From the NCBI GenBank assembly GCA_045540335.1, contig JAZQHC010000041.1, positions 12,437 through 76,436 on the forward strand: a stretch of 64,000 nt of DNA, written 5' to 3'. A program made the translations under genes and the position numbers. How positions within the stretch are numbered: position 1 is the first letter of the stretch; every line of letters begins with the position of its first letter. The notes below the pieces were generated by a model, which saw only the letters and a program-made list of their open reading frames with translations, was not told the origin of the DNA and made no database searches. This document shows, piece after piece, positions 8,128 through 18,261 of the stretch. This DNA is from RGIG7213 sp045540335. GTDB lineage: Bacteria > Bacillota > Clostridia > Oscillospirales > CAG-272.

Positions 8128-9842
8128 AACGCATTTTATCCTATCTTTTACCATACAAAAAACGCCTTTTACTTGGCTTTTCGATAAAAGTAACGGGCAC
8201 CGTGGCAGAGCTGTTTATACCGTTTTTGATGACGCATATTTTGGAAAACGTTATCGTTACAGAACAGTTGTCACAGGTGGTATATTACGGCGTTATAATG
8301 CTGGTTTGCGCCGCCATTGCCTGCATTGGAAACGTAACGGCAAACAGAATGGCTGCCCGCGTTACGGCAGATTTTTCAATACGTATGCGAAAAGACCTTT
8401 TTTCAAAAACACTGTATCTTTCGGCAAGAGATACGGACAAATTCACGATAGCCTCGCTTGAATCGCGCATAACCTCCGACACTTACAATGTGCAGAATTT
8501 TATTGGTATGATGCAGCGTATGGGTGTGCGCGCACCGATACTGCTTTTGGGCGGGGTTGCAATAACGCTTGCGATAGATGCCGCCCTTGCGCTTGTTATG
8601 ATAGCAACCATGCCGATAATATTCGTTACCGTATTTTTTATTGCGCGAAGAGGCGTTCCGCTTTATACGAAGGTGCAGACGGCTATTGACAATATGGTAC
8701 GCGTTGTACGCGAAGACGTTCAAGGCGTGCGCGTTATTAAAGCACTTTCCAAAAACGATTACGAAAACCGCAGGTACGATACCTTCAACCGCGAGCTTGT
8801 AAAGCGCGAGCTTCACGCAAGTCTCGTTATGAATGCGGCAAACCCGATAATGACACTTTTGATGAACCTCGGCATTGCGGGGGTAATTTTGCTGACAGCA
8901 TTCAGGGTAACGGATAATTCATCGTCTGCAACATCGGTAATTGCTTTTATGCAGTATTTCACGCTTATTTCAATGGCGCTGATGTCTATATCAAGAATGT
9001 TCGTAATGTACACCAAATGTGCCGCATCTGCCCGCAGAATAAGCGAAATTTTAAACAGGCCCAACGAATTTTCCGTTCAAAAAGACGATTGCGTTATCGA
9101 AAACGCGATGCATATTTCGTTTGAAAACGTGAATTTTTCGTATTCGGGCAAAAATAACGACCTTGAGGATATTTCATTTTCGGCAGCCCACGGCGGTTCG
9201 ATAGGTATAATAGGCGCAACGGGAAGCGGAAAATCAACTATCATAAAATTGCTGCTTCGTTTTTACGACGTAAACAGCGGCACGATACGTATAAACGGCA
9301 AAAAAATTTCGTCTTACACAAGTGAAGAGCTTACGCAGATGTTCGGTGCGGCAATGCAAAACGACTTTCTTTACGCCGACACGATAGAGGAAAACATTCG
9401 TTTCGGCAGAAATATATCCGACCAAGACGTAATAAACGCCGCGAAAGCCGCGCAGGCACATGATTTTATATCTGCCATGCCCGACGGATACAAATACAAA
9501 ATAGCCGCAAAGGGTACGAATATTTCAGGCGGTCAGCGCCAGCGTATCCTTATCGCAAGGGCAATAGCCGCACAGCCGCAGATACTTATACTTGACGATT
9601 CTTCGTCTGCTTTGGATTACAAAACCGACGCAAGCCTTCGCCAAGCGTTAAAAAACCACCTTTCAAATACAACGGTAATTACTGTTGCACAAAGGGTAAG
9701 CTCTGTTAAAGACTGTGATATAATCCTCGTGCTTGACGAGGGCAAAATAATCGGCAAGGGCAAGCACGAATATCTGCTTGAAAGCTGCCCTGAATACCGC
9801 CAGATAAGCGATTCGCAGATGGGGGGTGCTTTTCTTGACTGA
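8124..9842 (+). CDS. ABC exporter half-transporter, degenerate-site subunit
   Basis: 572 residues: N-terminal six-helix ABC exporter membrane domain (about 1-300), then an ATPase domain with Walker A GATGSGKST, signature ISGGQRQR, Walker B ILILDDSSSALD and switch VAQRVSS. The catalytic glutamate after Walker B is Asp and the switch His is Gln. This is the pattern of the subunit carrying the degenerate ATP site in heterodimeric exporters such as TM287/288, BmrCD and LmrCD. GGAGG lies 8 bases before the ATG. The partner gene overlaps the end. The role is efflux of a hydrophobic compound or drug across the cytoplasmic membrane; the substrate is inferred only from the MarR context. Confidence 0.92.
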   Translation: MKRILSYLLPYKKRLLLGFSIKVTGTVAELFIPFLMTHILENVIVTEQLSQVVYYGVIMLVCAAIACIGNVTANRMAARVTADFSIRMRKDLFSKTLYLSARDTDKFTIASLESRITSDTYNVQNFIGMMQRMGVRAPILLLGGVAITLAIDAALALVMIATMPIIFVTVFFIARRGVPLYTKVQTAIDNMVRVVREDVQGVRVIKALSKNDYENRRYDTFNRELVKRELHASLVMNAANPIMTLLMNLGIAGVILLTAFRVTDNSSSATSVIAFMQYFTLISMALMSISRMFVMYTKCAASARRISEILNRPNEFSVQKDDCVIENAMHISFENVNFSYSGKNNDLEDISFSAAHGGSIGIIGATGSGKSTIIKLLLRFYDVNSGTIRINGKKISSYTSEELTQMFGAAMQNDFLYADTIEENIRFGRNISDQDVINAAKAAQAHDFISAMPDGYKYKIAAKGTNISGGQRQRILIARAIAAQPQILILDDSSSALDYKTDASLRQALKNHLSNTTVITVAQRVSSVKDCDIILVLDEGKIIGKGKHEYLLESCPEYRQISDSQMGGAFLD

Positions 9843-11631
9843 ACAGAAAAACGAAGTTAAAAAGCGCAACACAAAGGGTATTATGATACGCCTCGGCGGA
9901 TACATTTTAAAGCAATGGAAATTATTTATTCCCGTTGTTTTACTAACGTTTCTTTCAAACCATTTATCGCTTTTAGGGCCTAAATATTCGGGGGCGGCTA
10001 TTGATGCGGTTACCTTAAAAACGGGTGTAAGCTTTCCCGAGGTTTGGGAAAACGTGATAAAAATGATAATATGCTATGCAGGCGCGGCAATACTTGCGTA
10101 CGTTTTATCAATAATGATGGTTTCTTTAAGCCAGAATATCGTTTACACGATGCGCAAGCAGGTATTCGAAAAGCTGAACACCCTGCCCGTGGGATATTTC
10201 GATACGAACGCCACGGGTGATATAATCAGCCGTATTTCGTACGATATAGATACGGTAAACACATCACTTTCAAACGACGTCGTTCAGGTTATGGCGAGTG
10301 CTTACACAGTTATCGGATCGCTTGCTTTTATGTGGAATATTTCAAAGCCGATGATACTTATTTTCGCACTTACCGTACCCGTTTCGATACTTTTCACACG
10401 GTATCGGTCTAAAAAGGTGCGCCCGATGTTTCGTGCGCGTTCTAAAAAATACGGCGAACTGAACGGCTACGCAGAGGAAATGCTTTCAGGCTCTTCCACG
10501 ATACGCGCCTACGGCAAGCAGGACGTTATTTCAGACAGATTCAACGTACATAATGACGAAGCAATGAAGGCCTTTTACAACGCAGAATACAGCGCGTCGC
10601 TTTTATACCCCACGATAAACCTTATAAACAACGTTTCGCTTACCTTGGTGGCAGTTTTGGGCGGTATTCTTTATATGTATTCGCAAAACGGGTTAGTTTT
10701 GGCAGGCTCGGCGTTTTTCATTTCCTTGGGCGGCGTTGCGGAATTTTCGCAGTATTCGCGCAAGTTTGCAGGGCCTATAAATGAATTTTCCAATATTCTG
10801 CACGAGTTTCAATCTGCTTTTTCCGCGGCAGAGCGCGTTTTCCGCGTGCTTGATGAAGAACCCGAAAAGCCCGACTGTGCCGATGCAGTAAGCGTAGCCG
10901 ACGTAAACGGCCTTGTTGAAATAGACAATGTTTCTTTTGGGTACAGGCAAGACGTTACCGTTTTAAAAAACGTTTCCGTAACGGCAAAGCCGGGTCAAAT
11001 GATAGCAATAGTAGGGCCTACCGGTGCAGGAAAAACGACGATAATCAATCTTCTGATGCGCTTTTACGACCCGACGTGCGGCGAAATACGGATAGATTCG
11101 ATTCCATCGTTAAAAATAAAGCGCAAAGACCTGCGCCTTGCTTTTACAATGGTGCTTCAGGATACGTGGCTTTTCCACGGTACGGTATTTGAAAACATAG
11201 TTTACGGAAGGGAAAGTGCCACCATAGAAGAGGTAAAAGCGGCGGCAAAGGCGGCAAAGATAGACAGATATATCGAAAGCCTGCCCAACGGATACGACAC
11301 CGTTCTTTCCGACGGGGGCGTTAACATATCAAAGGGGCAGCGCCAGCTTATAACCATTGCAAGGGCGTTTTTATCAGACGCACCGCTTCTTATACTTGAC
11401 GAGGCAACCTCTAACGTGGATTCGCGAACGGAAATACAAATACAGCAGGCTATGGAAGCGCTTATGAATGGCAGAACGTCTTTCGTTATCGCGCACCGCC
11501 TTTCAACCATACAAAACGCAGACACCATTCTCGTTGTACGCGGCGGCGAAATTACCGAGCAGGGCACGCACGAAGAATTGTTGAAAAAGGGCGGCTTTTA
11601 CAGTACGCTTTACAATTCACAGTTTTCGTAA
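9826..11631 (+). CDS. ABC exporter half-transporter, catalytic partner subunit
   Basis: About 600 residues with an N-terminal six-helix exporter domain and a C-terminal ATPase: Walker A GPTGAGKTT, signature ISKGQRQL, Walker B LLILDEATSNVD and switch VIAHRLSTI. Walker B Glu and switch His are intact while the signature is altered (K for the second G), which complements the preceding subunit: one canonical and one degenerate ATP site in the heterodimer. The start is uncertain: GTG at 9826 gives the longest frame, but TTG at 9835 lies 8 bases after GGGGGGT and overlaps the previous stop, so it may be the real one. Last gene of the operon; a terminator follows. Confidence 0.92.
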   Translation: MLFLTEQKNEVKKRNTKGIMIRLGGYILKQWKLFIPVVLLTFLSNHLSLLGPKYSGAAIDAVTLKTGVSFPEVWENVIKMIICYAGAAILAYVLSIMMVSLSQNIVYTMRKQVFEKLNTLPVGYFDTNATGDIISRISYDIDTVNTSLSNDVVQVMASAYTVIGSLAFMWNISKPMILIFALTVPVSILFTRYRSKKVRPMFRARSKKYGELNGYAEEMLSGSSTIRAYGKQDVISDRFNVHNDEAMKAFYNAEYSASLLYPTINLINNVSLTLVAVLGGILYMYSQNGLVLAGSAFFISLGGVAEFSQYSRKFAGPINEFSNILHEFQSAFSAAERVFRVLDEEPEKPDCADAVSVADVNGLVEIDNVSFGYRQDVTVLKNVSVTAKPGQMIAIVGPTGAGKTTIINLLMRFYDPTCGEIRIDSIPSLKIKRKDLRLAFTMVLQDTWLFHGTVFENIVYGRESATIEEVKAAAKAAKIDRYIESLPNGYDTVLSDGGVNISKGQRQLITIARAFLSDAPLLILDEATSNVDSRTEIQIQQAMEALMNGRTSFVIAHRLSTIQNADTILVVRGGEITEQGTHEELLKKGGFYSTLYNSQFS

Positions 11632-11641
11632 TAAAATTTTT

Positions 11642-11673
11642 ACGGGCAGTCGTACGATTGCCCGTTTTGCTTT
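11642..11673 (+). terminator. Terminator of the marR-ABC operon
   Basis: Arms ACGGGCA (11642-11648) and TGCCCGT (11659-11665) around a 10-base loop, followed by TTTGCTTT. It begins 10 bases after the stop at 11631. Confidence 0.85.
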
Positions 11674-11770
11674 ACTTAATTTTTGCCAGCGTATGACGCG
11701 CACGCGTGAGGATATAGATTTTTAAAATGTAAACAATAGATAAAATACACAAAAAGAAATGTAATATATG

Positions 11771-11799
11771 TTGATTTTTTTCATATTTCATGTTATACT
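11771..11799 (+). promoter_or_regulatory. Probable promoter of the glycan-utilisation operon
   Basis: TTGATT (11771-11776) and TATACT (11794-11799) lie 17 bases apart, with a second AT-rich -10-like hexamer TATAAT overlapping at 11799-11804. Start would be near 11806, about 95 bases before the pullulanase ATG. Confidence 0.6.
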
Positions 11800-11805
11800 A
11801 TAATT

Positions 11806-11854
11806 TGTGATATTATCGGAAATTGCCAAAACGACGTATCAAGGCAATATCACA
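11806..11854 (+). promoter_or_regulatory. Inverted repeat in the pullulanase 5' leader
   Basis: TGTGATATT (11806-11814) is mirrored by AATATCACA (11846-11854), and ATTGCC/GGCAAT form an inner stem. It sits right at the expected transcription start. It could be an operator or an RNA hairpin; no known riboswitch was recognised. Confidence 0.4.
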
Positions 11855-11902
11855 GATTTAATAAAAACACAATTTAATACTTATCGGTAAAGGAGAAAAA
11901 AC

Positions 11903-14599
11903 ATGAAAAAACAATTACGTATAATTGCGTTGCTGTCGGCACTCGTCATGCTGGCGTGCTTCGTTTTGACTGCTTGCGGCGGAAACACCGACGCAGGCGA
12001 TTCGGAAAGTGCTTTGGGCAGCGGTACTGTTGCCGCAGAAGGAACGACCGGCGCGGAAACCCAGCCCCCGAAGGATGACGACGAATATACCCTTCCGTTG
12101 GAAGACGGGTACAATCAGCTTACGTTATATTGGAAGCACAACGATTCGTACGAAAACTGCGACATTTGGATGTGGTGGGGCGACAAAGCAGGCCAGGGAT
12201 ACCTTTTTAACGAATGCTCTTACGGGGGCAAGGTTGTGGTAAATATTCCCGAAGGAATTGAAGAGGTTGGCTTTATCGTTCGCAAAAACTGCTCTGAACC
12301 GGGCGGAAGCTCTTGGGGAAGCGCAACGAAGGACTTTGACCAAGACCGTTTTGCGGTTATAGAAGGCAAAGAAACTGTTATTTATCTTAAATCAGGCGTT
12401 GAAGACCAATTTACCAGCAACGACGGGGGAAAAACTTTGGAAATGATAAAAAAATTCTCGCTTGCAGGCATGATAGACGATCATAAGCTGCAATACAGAG
12501 TTACGCCCAACGTAAAAATTTCCGACGTATCGGAAGTAAAGGTTTACGAAGGCGACAGAGAAATAAAGGTTACGGATATTTCTACGAAAGGTCTTTCGGC
12601 ATCTTCCGGATATATCACGGTTGAAGAAACGCTTGACCTTTCCAAAAACTACAAAATAAAAATCGAAGGCTACGGCGAAAAGGCAGTAGTTCCCACAGGT
12701 ATATTCGACAGCAAATATTTTGCAGACAATTACCATTACGACGGTAACGACCTTGGTGCGGTTGTAAACGGCGAATACACAACGTTTAAATTGTGGGCAC
12801 CCACCGCATCAAAGGTAGTGCTTAACCTTTTTGAAAAAGGAAACGGCGTTGAAGCGTATAAAACGGTAGAAGCCGTAAAAGGCGAAAAAGGCGTTTGGTC
12901 GCATACAGAGCAATGCGGCCACGGCACGTACTACACATATACGGTAACGACTTCCGTAGGTACGCAGCAAGCGGTTGACCCCTATGCAAAGGCGGCGGGC
13001 GTAAACGGTGAAAGGGGCATGGTTGTTGACCTTTCCTTAACGAATCCCGCCGGTTGGGAATCCTCTGAATTGAAAAACAAGATCTCCTCTTATTCCGAAG
13101 CAACGATATGGGAAGTTCACGTAAGGGACTTTTCAAACAAGATAGCATCTTCACAGTACAAGGGCAAATACCTTGCATTTACGGAAAACGGCCTTGTTAA
13201 CGAGCACGGCAAGCCCATTGGCATTGATTACCTTAAGCAGCTTGGCATAACGCACGTTCACCTTCTTCCCGTTTACGACTACGCATCTGTTGACGAAGCA
13301 TCTGCAGAGGCGCAGTTTAACTGGGGATACGACCCTGAAAACTACAACGTTCCCGAGGGAAGCTATTCAACCGACGCATACAACGGCGAGGTAAGAATAA
13401 ACGAATTCAAGCAAATGGTAATGGCACTTCACGAAGCGGGCATCGGCGTTATTATGGACGTCGTTTACAACCACACGTACGATGCAAACAGCTCGTTTAA
13501 CAAAATCGTTCCTTACTACTATTACAGATACACCTCATCGGGTGCAAACTCTTCTGCAAGCGGCTGCGGCAACGATACCGCTTCCGAAAGATATATGTTC
13601 GGCAAATTCATGGTAGAATCCACGTCTTATTGGATGGAAGAATACAAGCTTGACGGCTTCAGATTTGACCTTATGGGCTTGCACGACTTGCAAACCATGC
13701 AAGAAATCGAAACTGCCGTTCACGCTATCAATCCCAACGCTATAATCTACGGCGAAGGCTGGACGATGGGCGCAACCATAGACGGCAGCTCGCAGGCAAA
13801 CCAAACGCAGATAAACAAAATAAACCCCTCTGAAGGTGCTATCGGAGGTATTGCGGTATTTAACGACGTAATACGCGACGGTCTTAAGGGCAGCGTGTTT
13901 GATAAAGCCGCACAGGGATATATTAACGGTGCAGCCAACAGCGCAAACCTTGCAAAGATAATCTTCAGCATCAACGGCGGCGTTGGCGTAGGCCACGGCT
14001 GGACTGTAAAAGATTCCATGATAATCAACTATATGAGCGCGCACGACAACAACACCCTTTGGGATAAGCTGCTTTTGTCAAATCCGCAAAGCTCTGACGA
14101 CGACCGCAACAAGATGAACAACCTCGGCGCGGCTATCATTATGATATCCAAGGGCACGCCTTTCTGGCAGGCAGGCGAAGAAATGTTAAGAACGAAAAAC
14201 GGTGATGAAAACAGCTACAAATCCGACGATTCCATTAACAATATCGACTGGTCTGTTTTGAAAGACGGCAGCCGCGAATACGAAACGATGCTTTATTACA
14301 GCGGTCTTATAGAAATGCGTAAGGAATTGGGCATATTCTGCGATAATGAAACCAAAATTTCATACGACGCGCTCGGCAGCGGCATTACTGCCGTAAAATT
14401 TACCGCAGAAGACGGTAAAGAAGCGCTTGCAGTTATCAATCCTCAAAAGGCAAACCTTCCCTATACGCTTGACGGCAGCTGGAATCTCGTTGCCAACGGC
14501 GAAAAAGCAGGTTCTGCAACGATAGAAAAATTAAGCGGTCAAATAACCGTTCCTTCTTTAAGCGTTATGATATTCGCAAACGATGCACTTGCAAAATAA
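11903..14599 (+). CDS. Cell-surface lipoprotein pullulanase, type I (GH13)
   Basis: 898 residues. A lipoprotein signal (lipobox LTAC, Cys near residue 25) anchors it to the outer face of the membrane. A pullulanase-associated starch-binding domain (CBM41-like, WMWWGD, about 70-165) and an N-terminal CBM48-like domain (FKLWAPTASKVVLN, about 285) precede a GH13 barrel. The four conserved regions are visible: DVVYNH, FRFDLMG with nucleophile Asp589, GEGW with acid/base Glu618, and SAHDN with Asp715. FNWGYDP before the barrel is typical of type I pullulanases, which cut alpha-1,6 branches in pullulan and starch dextrins. AAAGGAG lies 7 bases before the ATG. First gene of a six-gene unit; it works upstream of the maltodextrin importer at 21577-26920. 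Confidence 0.93.
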   Translation: MKKQLRIIALLSALVMLACFVLTACGGNTDAGDSESALGSGTVAAEGTTGAETQPPKDDDEYTLPLEDGYNQLTLYWKHNDSYENCDIWMWWGDKAGQGYLFNECSYGGKVVVNIPEGIEEVGFIVRKNCSEPGGSSWGSATKDFDQDRFAVIEGKETVIYLKSGVEDQFTSNDGGKTLEMIKKFSLAGMIDDHKLQYRVTPNVKISDVSEVKVYEGDREIKVTDISTKGLSASSGYITVEETLDLSKNYKIKIEGYGEKAVVPTGIFDSKYFADNYHYDGNDLGAVVNGEYTTFKLWAPTASKVVLNLFEKGNGVEAYKTVEAVKGEKGVWSHTEQCGHGTYYTYTVTTSVGTQQAVDPYAKAAGVNGERGMVVDLSLTNPAGWESSELKNKISSYSEATIWEVHVRDFSNKIASSQYKGKYLAFTENGLVNEHGKPIGIDYLKQLGITHVHLLPVYDYASVDEASAEAQFNWGYDPENYNVPEGSYSTDAYNGEVRINEFKQMVMALHEAGIGVIMDVVYNHTYDANSSFNKIVPYYYYRYTSSGANSSASGCGNDTASERYMFGKFMVESTSYWMEEYKLDGFRFDLMGLHDLQTMQEIETAVHAINPNAIIYGEGWTMGATIDGSSQANQTQINKINPSEGAIGGIAVFNDVIRDGLKGSVFDKAAQGYINGAANSANLAKIIFSINGGVGVGHGWTVKDSMIINYMSAHDNNTLWDKLLLSNPQSSDDDRNKMNNLGAAIIMISKGTPFWQAGEEMLRTKNGDENSYKSDDSINNIDWSVLKDGSREYETMLYYSGLIEMRKELGIFCDNETKISYDALGSGITAVKFTAEDGKEALAVINPQKANLPYTLDGSWNLVANGEKAGSATIEKLSGQITVPSLSVMIFANDALAK

Positions 14600-14605
14600 T
14601 AAGGT

Positions 14606-16597
14606 GTGAAAAACTTTAAAAAAATATACGCTTTCGTTATTGCTTGTCTTTTACTGTTTTCCTCTTGCGGGGAAAACGTAAAAGACAGCGATTCCGAGCA
14701 AAAAAGCGAAGCGCCTCCCGTAGAATCGCAAACGCTTTTCGTAAAAAAGGTTGAAAACATTTCAGATGATTTTATTCTGGGTATGGACGCATCGTGCGTT
14801 ATATCTTTAATGCAGGCGGGCGTGCGTTATTACGACCACGGCGGCAAAGAAAAAAACGTATATAAAATACTTTCCGAAAACGGTATAAATTACATTCGCG
14901 TAAGGGTATGGAACGACCCGTACGATAAAAACGGCAATTCCTACGGCGGGGGCAGCTGCGATATAGAAAACGCCGTAAAAATAGGCAAGCTTGCAACCGA
15001 ATACGGTATGAAGCTGCTTGTTGATTTTCATTATTCAGATTTCTGGGCAGACCCGGGCAAGCAAATGTGCCCCAAGGCGTGGGTCGGCATGGATATAAAC
15101 GAAAAATCCAACGCTTTGTACGATTATACGAAGGATTGCCTTAAAAAGCTTACAGATGCTGGCGTAAACGTCGGCATGGTACAGATAGGCAACGAAACGA
15201 ACGGTGCAATGTGCGGCGAATCAAGCGATAAGCTTGGCGGCTGGAAACGAATAACCGACCTTTTATCCGCGGGAAGCAGGGCAGTGCGCGAGGCTTGCCC
15301 CCGGGCGTTGGTTGCCGTTCATTTTACGAACCCCGAAAAAGCTTCCAATTACGAAAGCTATGGCAAAAATCTTGAATATTACGGGGTGGATTACGACGTT
15401 TTTGCATCGTCGTATTATCCGTATTGGCACGGAACGCTTGACAATCTTTCTGCCGTTCTTACCGATATTGCCGAAAAATACGGCAAAAAGGTTATGGTTG
15501 CCGAAACCTCGTACGCATTTTCTTCGGAAAATACGGATTTCTTCGGTAACACCGTAGGTGACGGCGGCGATATAATAAAAGACTACCCCTTTACGGTGCA
15601 AGGGCAGGCAAACCTTGTGCGCGACGTTATAGATACGGTTGCCAACAAAACGAAAAACGGCATAGGCGTTTTTTATTGGGAAGGCACGTGGATATCCGCA
15701 GGGGGTGCAAGCTATGAAGAAAACCTTGCGCTTTGGGAAAAGTACGGCTGCGGCTGGGCTTCGTCCTACGCAAAGGAATACGACCCTGACGATGCAGGAA
15801 AATGGTATGGCGGCTGTGCCGTTGAAAACCAAGCCTTTTTTGATAAAAACGGCAGGGCGCTTGAATCTCTTAAGGTTTTCGCGCTGGTTAAACACGGCAA
15901 CGATATTGAAATAAAGCCCGACGCCATACAGGATACACAGCTTATATTCGACCTTAACGGCAGTATCACCCTGCCTGATGCGGTAAACGCCGTGATGAAC
16001 GATAATTCAAAAAAAGAAATTCCCGTTGAATGGCTTAACGCCGATACGGATAAAATGAAGAATAACGGCGTTGCAAAATATACCGTTTTAGGCAAGGCAG
16101 GCGGCATGGATGCCGTATGCTACGTTTCCATGGTAAAATACAATTTTCTTAAAAACTGGAGCTTCGAGGATGGCGAAAAGGGCTGGCAAGCCAACGCCAT
16201 AACGGATTTTAACGAATTAAAGGCTGAAGAAAAGGTTAGCGACTCTGTAACGGGGGCGTGGCATTACCATTTCTGGGGCGCAAATGAAAACACCGTGGAA
16301 TTTACCCTGCAGCAGGAAGTAAGCGGATTAAAAACGGGTAAATACGATTTTTCCATTTCCGTAATGGGCGGCGACGGCGGTGATACCGACATCTACGCCT
16401 ACGTAAAAATCAACGGTAAGATACTTCACAAAGCCGAAACGAAAATAACCGTTTACGGCGAATGGCATACTGCCGAGATAAACGGCTTTGATTATACCGA
16501 GGGCGATGCTTGCACGGTTGGTATCTACGTTAAATGTGCAGGGCCGAATGCATGGGGCAAGATAGACGACGCCATGCTTAATTCGGCAAAAGATTAA
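14606..16597 (+). CDS. Lipoprotein arabinogalactan endo-beta-1,4-galactanase (GH53) with C-terminal binding module
   Basis: 663 residues from a GTG six bases after the pullulanase stop; no well-spaced ribosome site is seen, so translational coupling is likely. Lipobox LFSSC gives a surface lipoprotein. The GH53 barrel (about 50-420) has RVRVWNDP, LLVDFHYSDFWADP, acid/base Glu197 in IGNET and nucleophile Glu300 in VAETSY. An Ig-like region (about 440-510) and a C-terminal jelly-roll-like module (NWSFEDGEKGW...WGKIDDA, about 515-663), similar to galactan-binding CBM61-type modules, follow. The family cleaves beta-1,4-galactan side chains of pectin, so the locus is not limited to starch. An intracellular GH53 lies four genes downstream. 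Confidence 0.92.
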   Translation: MKNFKKIYAFVIACLLLFSSCGENVKDSDSEQKSEAPPVESQTLFVKKVENISDDFILGMDASCVISLMQAGVRYYDHGGKEKNVYKILSENGINYIRVRVWNDPYDKNGNSYGGGSCDIENAVKIGKLATEYGMKLLVDFHYSDFWADPGKQMCPKAWVGMDINEKSNALYDYTKDCLKKLTDAGVNVGMVQIGNETNGAMCGESSDKLGGWKRITDLLSAGSRAVREACPRALVAVHFTNPEKASNYESYGKNLEYYGVDYDVFASSYYPYWHGTLDNLSAVLTDIAEKYGKKVMVAETSYAFSSENTDFFGNTVGDGGDIIKDYPFTVQGQANLVRDVIDTVANKTKNGIGVFYWEGTWISAGGASYEENLALWEKYGCGWASSYAKEYDPDDAGKWYGGCAVENQAFFDKNGRALESLKVFALVKHGNDIEIKPDAIQDTQLIFDLNGSITLPDAVNAVMNDNSKKEIPVEWLNADTDKMKNNGVAKYTVLGKAGGMDAVCYVSMVKYNFLKNWSFEDGEKGWQANAITDFNELKAEEKVSDSVTGAWHYHFWGANENTVEFTLQQEVSGLKTGKYDFSISVMGGDGGDTDIYAYVKINGKILHKAETKITVYGEWHTAEINGFDYTEGDACTVGIYVKCAGPNAWGKIDDAMLNSAKD

Positions 16598-16615
16598 AAC
16601 AGGTAGGTTTATGCA

Positions 16616-18247
16616 ATGAAAAAATTCTCTTTATTATTGGCGGTAATTATGATATTTTCATCTTTTACGCTGTCTGCTTGTCAATCGGGCGGCGCGGCAG
16701 ATTCTTCTGCCGAATCAGATACCGTACAGGGTACGTCCGATACCGTATTGCAACAGGTAAACGACAATTACAGAACGTTTTATCAGATATTCGTAGGCTC
16801 TTTTTCCGATTCCAATAACGACGGCATCGGTGATATACGTGGAATAATCAATAGATTTGATTATTTAAACGACGGTTCTTCCAAATACACGGGCAAAAGC
16901 CTTGGCGTGCAGGGAATATGGCTGTCGCCTATATTCACTTCACCGTCTTACCACAAGTACGATGCGACTGATTATTATGAAATAGACTGGCGCTTCGGCA
17001 CGGAAAACGACTTAAAGGACCTTATAACGCTTTGCAAGGAAAGAAACGTTAAAATCATACTTGACCTTGCCATAAACCACACGTCTGCTACGCACGAATG
17101 GTTTACAAAATTCAAGCAGGCGCGTATCAACAACGATACTGCAAACGAGTATTACGATTTTTACTCTTGCGTAACGACATCAGAAAAGCAAGGCGGTATA
17201 TCTTACCAAAAGATAGCAGGCGTTGACTGCTGGTTTGAATGCAACTTTTCTTCAGGCATGCCGGAGCTTAATTTCGACAATCAACAGGTAAGGCAAGAAA
17301 CGCTTGATATTGCAAAATATTATCTTGACCTCGGCGTTGACGGCTTCAGATTTGATGCAGTAAAATACATCTATTACGGAAACACTCAAAAATCTGTTGC
17401 TTTTTGGGAATGGTATATGGACGAGCTGCGTAAAATAAAGCCCGACATATATTGCGTTGGCGAATGCTGGTCTGGTGAAACGGAAATACTTGATTATTAC
17501 GGTGCTATGAACTGCTTTAACTTTGCCACATCGCAGGCAGAGGGTGTAGTGGCAAGTGCCGCAAAGGGATTTTCTTTATCCACGTTTACGAATTATACCG
17601 AATCGTTCCAGAACAAGGTTATTGCAAAAAATCCCAACGGTATGCCTATGTCGTTCCTTTCCAACCACGATATGGACAGAATAGCAGGTGCATTCGTAAC
17701 GGAAAATTATATGAAAATGGCGGCAAACCTGTACCTTCTTTCCCCCGGCTCGCCTGTTATATACTACGGTGAGGAATTGGGCATGCGCGGCTCGCGCGGA
17801 AGCGAAAATACAGATGCTAACCGCAGGTTGGCTATGCTTTGGGGCGACGATGACCTTATAAAAGACCCCATCGGTGCAACGTACCCTGCAAACAAGCAGA
17901 TACAAAGCACGGCTGCACAGCAAATGCAAGATGAAAACAGCCTTTTCAGCTATTACTGCAAGCTGCTTTTCATTCGCCACAAATATCCTGCCATAGCACG
18001 CGGAACGTATAATTCCGTTACCTCTTCGGAAAAAAATCTGGGCGGTTTTCTTGTGGAATACAACGGTGAAAAGATAGGTATATTCCACAATAACTCGTCA
18101 AACGAGCTGTCTGTTGACCTTAGCACCTGTTCAGACCTTAACGGCCACACCTTCAGCGCTGTTGAAGACTTTATCGGAACGGCAAATGCTAAATTGGAAG
18201 GTACTGTTCTTACGGTTGGCCCGCACACAAGCGTAATATTAAAATAA
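16616..18247 (+). CDS. Lipoprotein alpha-amylase family protein (GH13)
   Basis: 543 residues with a lipobox (LSAC) and Ser/Asp-rich linker, hence surface-anchored. GH13 regions: ILDLAINH, FRFDAVKY with nucleophile Asp247, VGECW with acid/base Glu283, and SNHDMDR with Asp352. An N-terminal YQIFVGSFSDSNNDGIGDI, typical of GH13 oligosaccharide-active amylases, and a C-terminal beta domain complete it. AGGTAGG precedes the ATG at 16616. It should hydrolyse alpha-1,4 links in starch or maltodextrins, together with the pullulanase, to feed the ABC importer. Fine specificity (amylase, neopullulanase or maltogenic) cannot be decided from the sequence. Confidence 0.92.
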   Translation: MKKFSLLLAVIMIFSSFTLSACQSGGAADSSAESDTVQGTSDTVLQQVNDNYRTFYQIFVGSFSDSNNDGIGDIRGIINRFDYLNDGSSKYTGKSLGVQGIWLSPIFTSPSYHKYDATDYYEIDWRFGTENDLKDLITLCKERNVKIILDLAINHTSATHEWFTKFKQARINNDTANEYYDFYSCVTTSEKQGGISYQKIAGVDCWFECNFSSGMPELNFDNQQVRQETLDIAKYYLDLGVDGFRFDAVKYIYYGNTQKSVAFWEWYMDELRKIKPDIYCVGECWSGETEILDYYGAMNCFNFATSQAEGVVASAAKGFSLSTFTNYTESFQNKVIAKNPNGMPMSFLSNHDMDRIAGAFVTENYMKMAANLYLLSPGSPVIYYGEELGMRGSRGSENTDANRRLAMLWGDDDLIKDPIGATYPANKQIQSTAAQQMQDENSLFSYYCKLLFIRHKYPAIARGTYNSVTSSEKNLGGFLVEYNGEKIGIFHNNSSNELSVDLSTCSDLNGHTFSAVEDFIGTANAKLEGTVLTVGPHTSVILK

Positions 18248-18261
18248 CGAAAAAAATAAAG

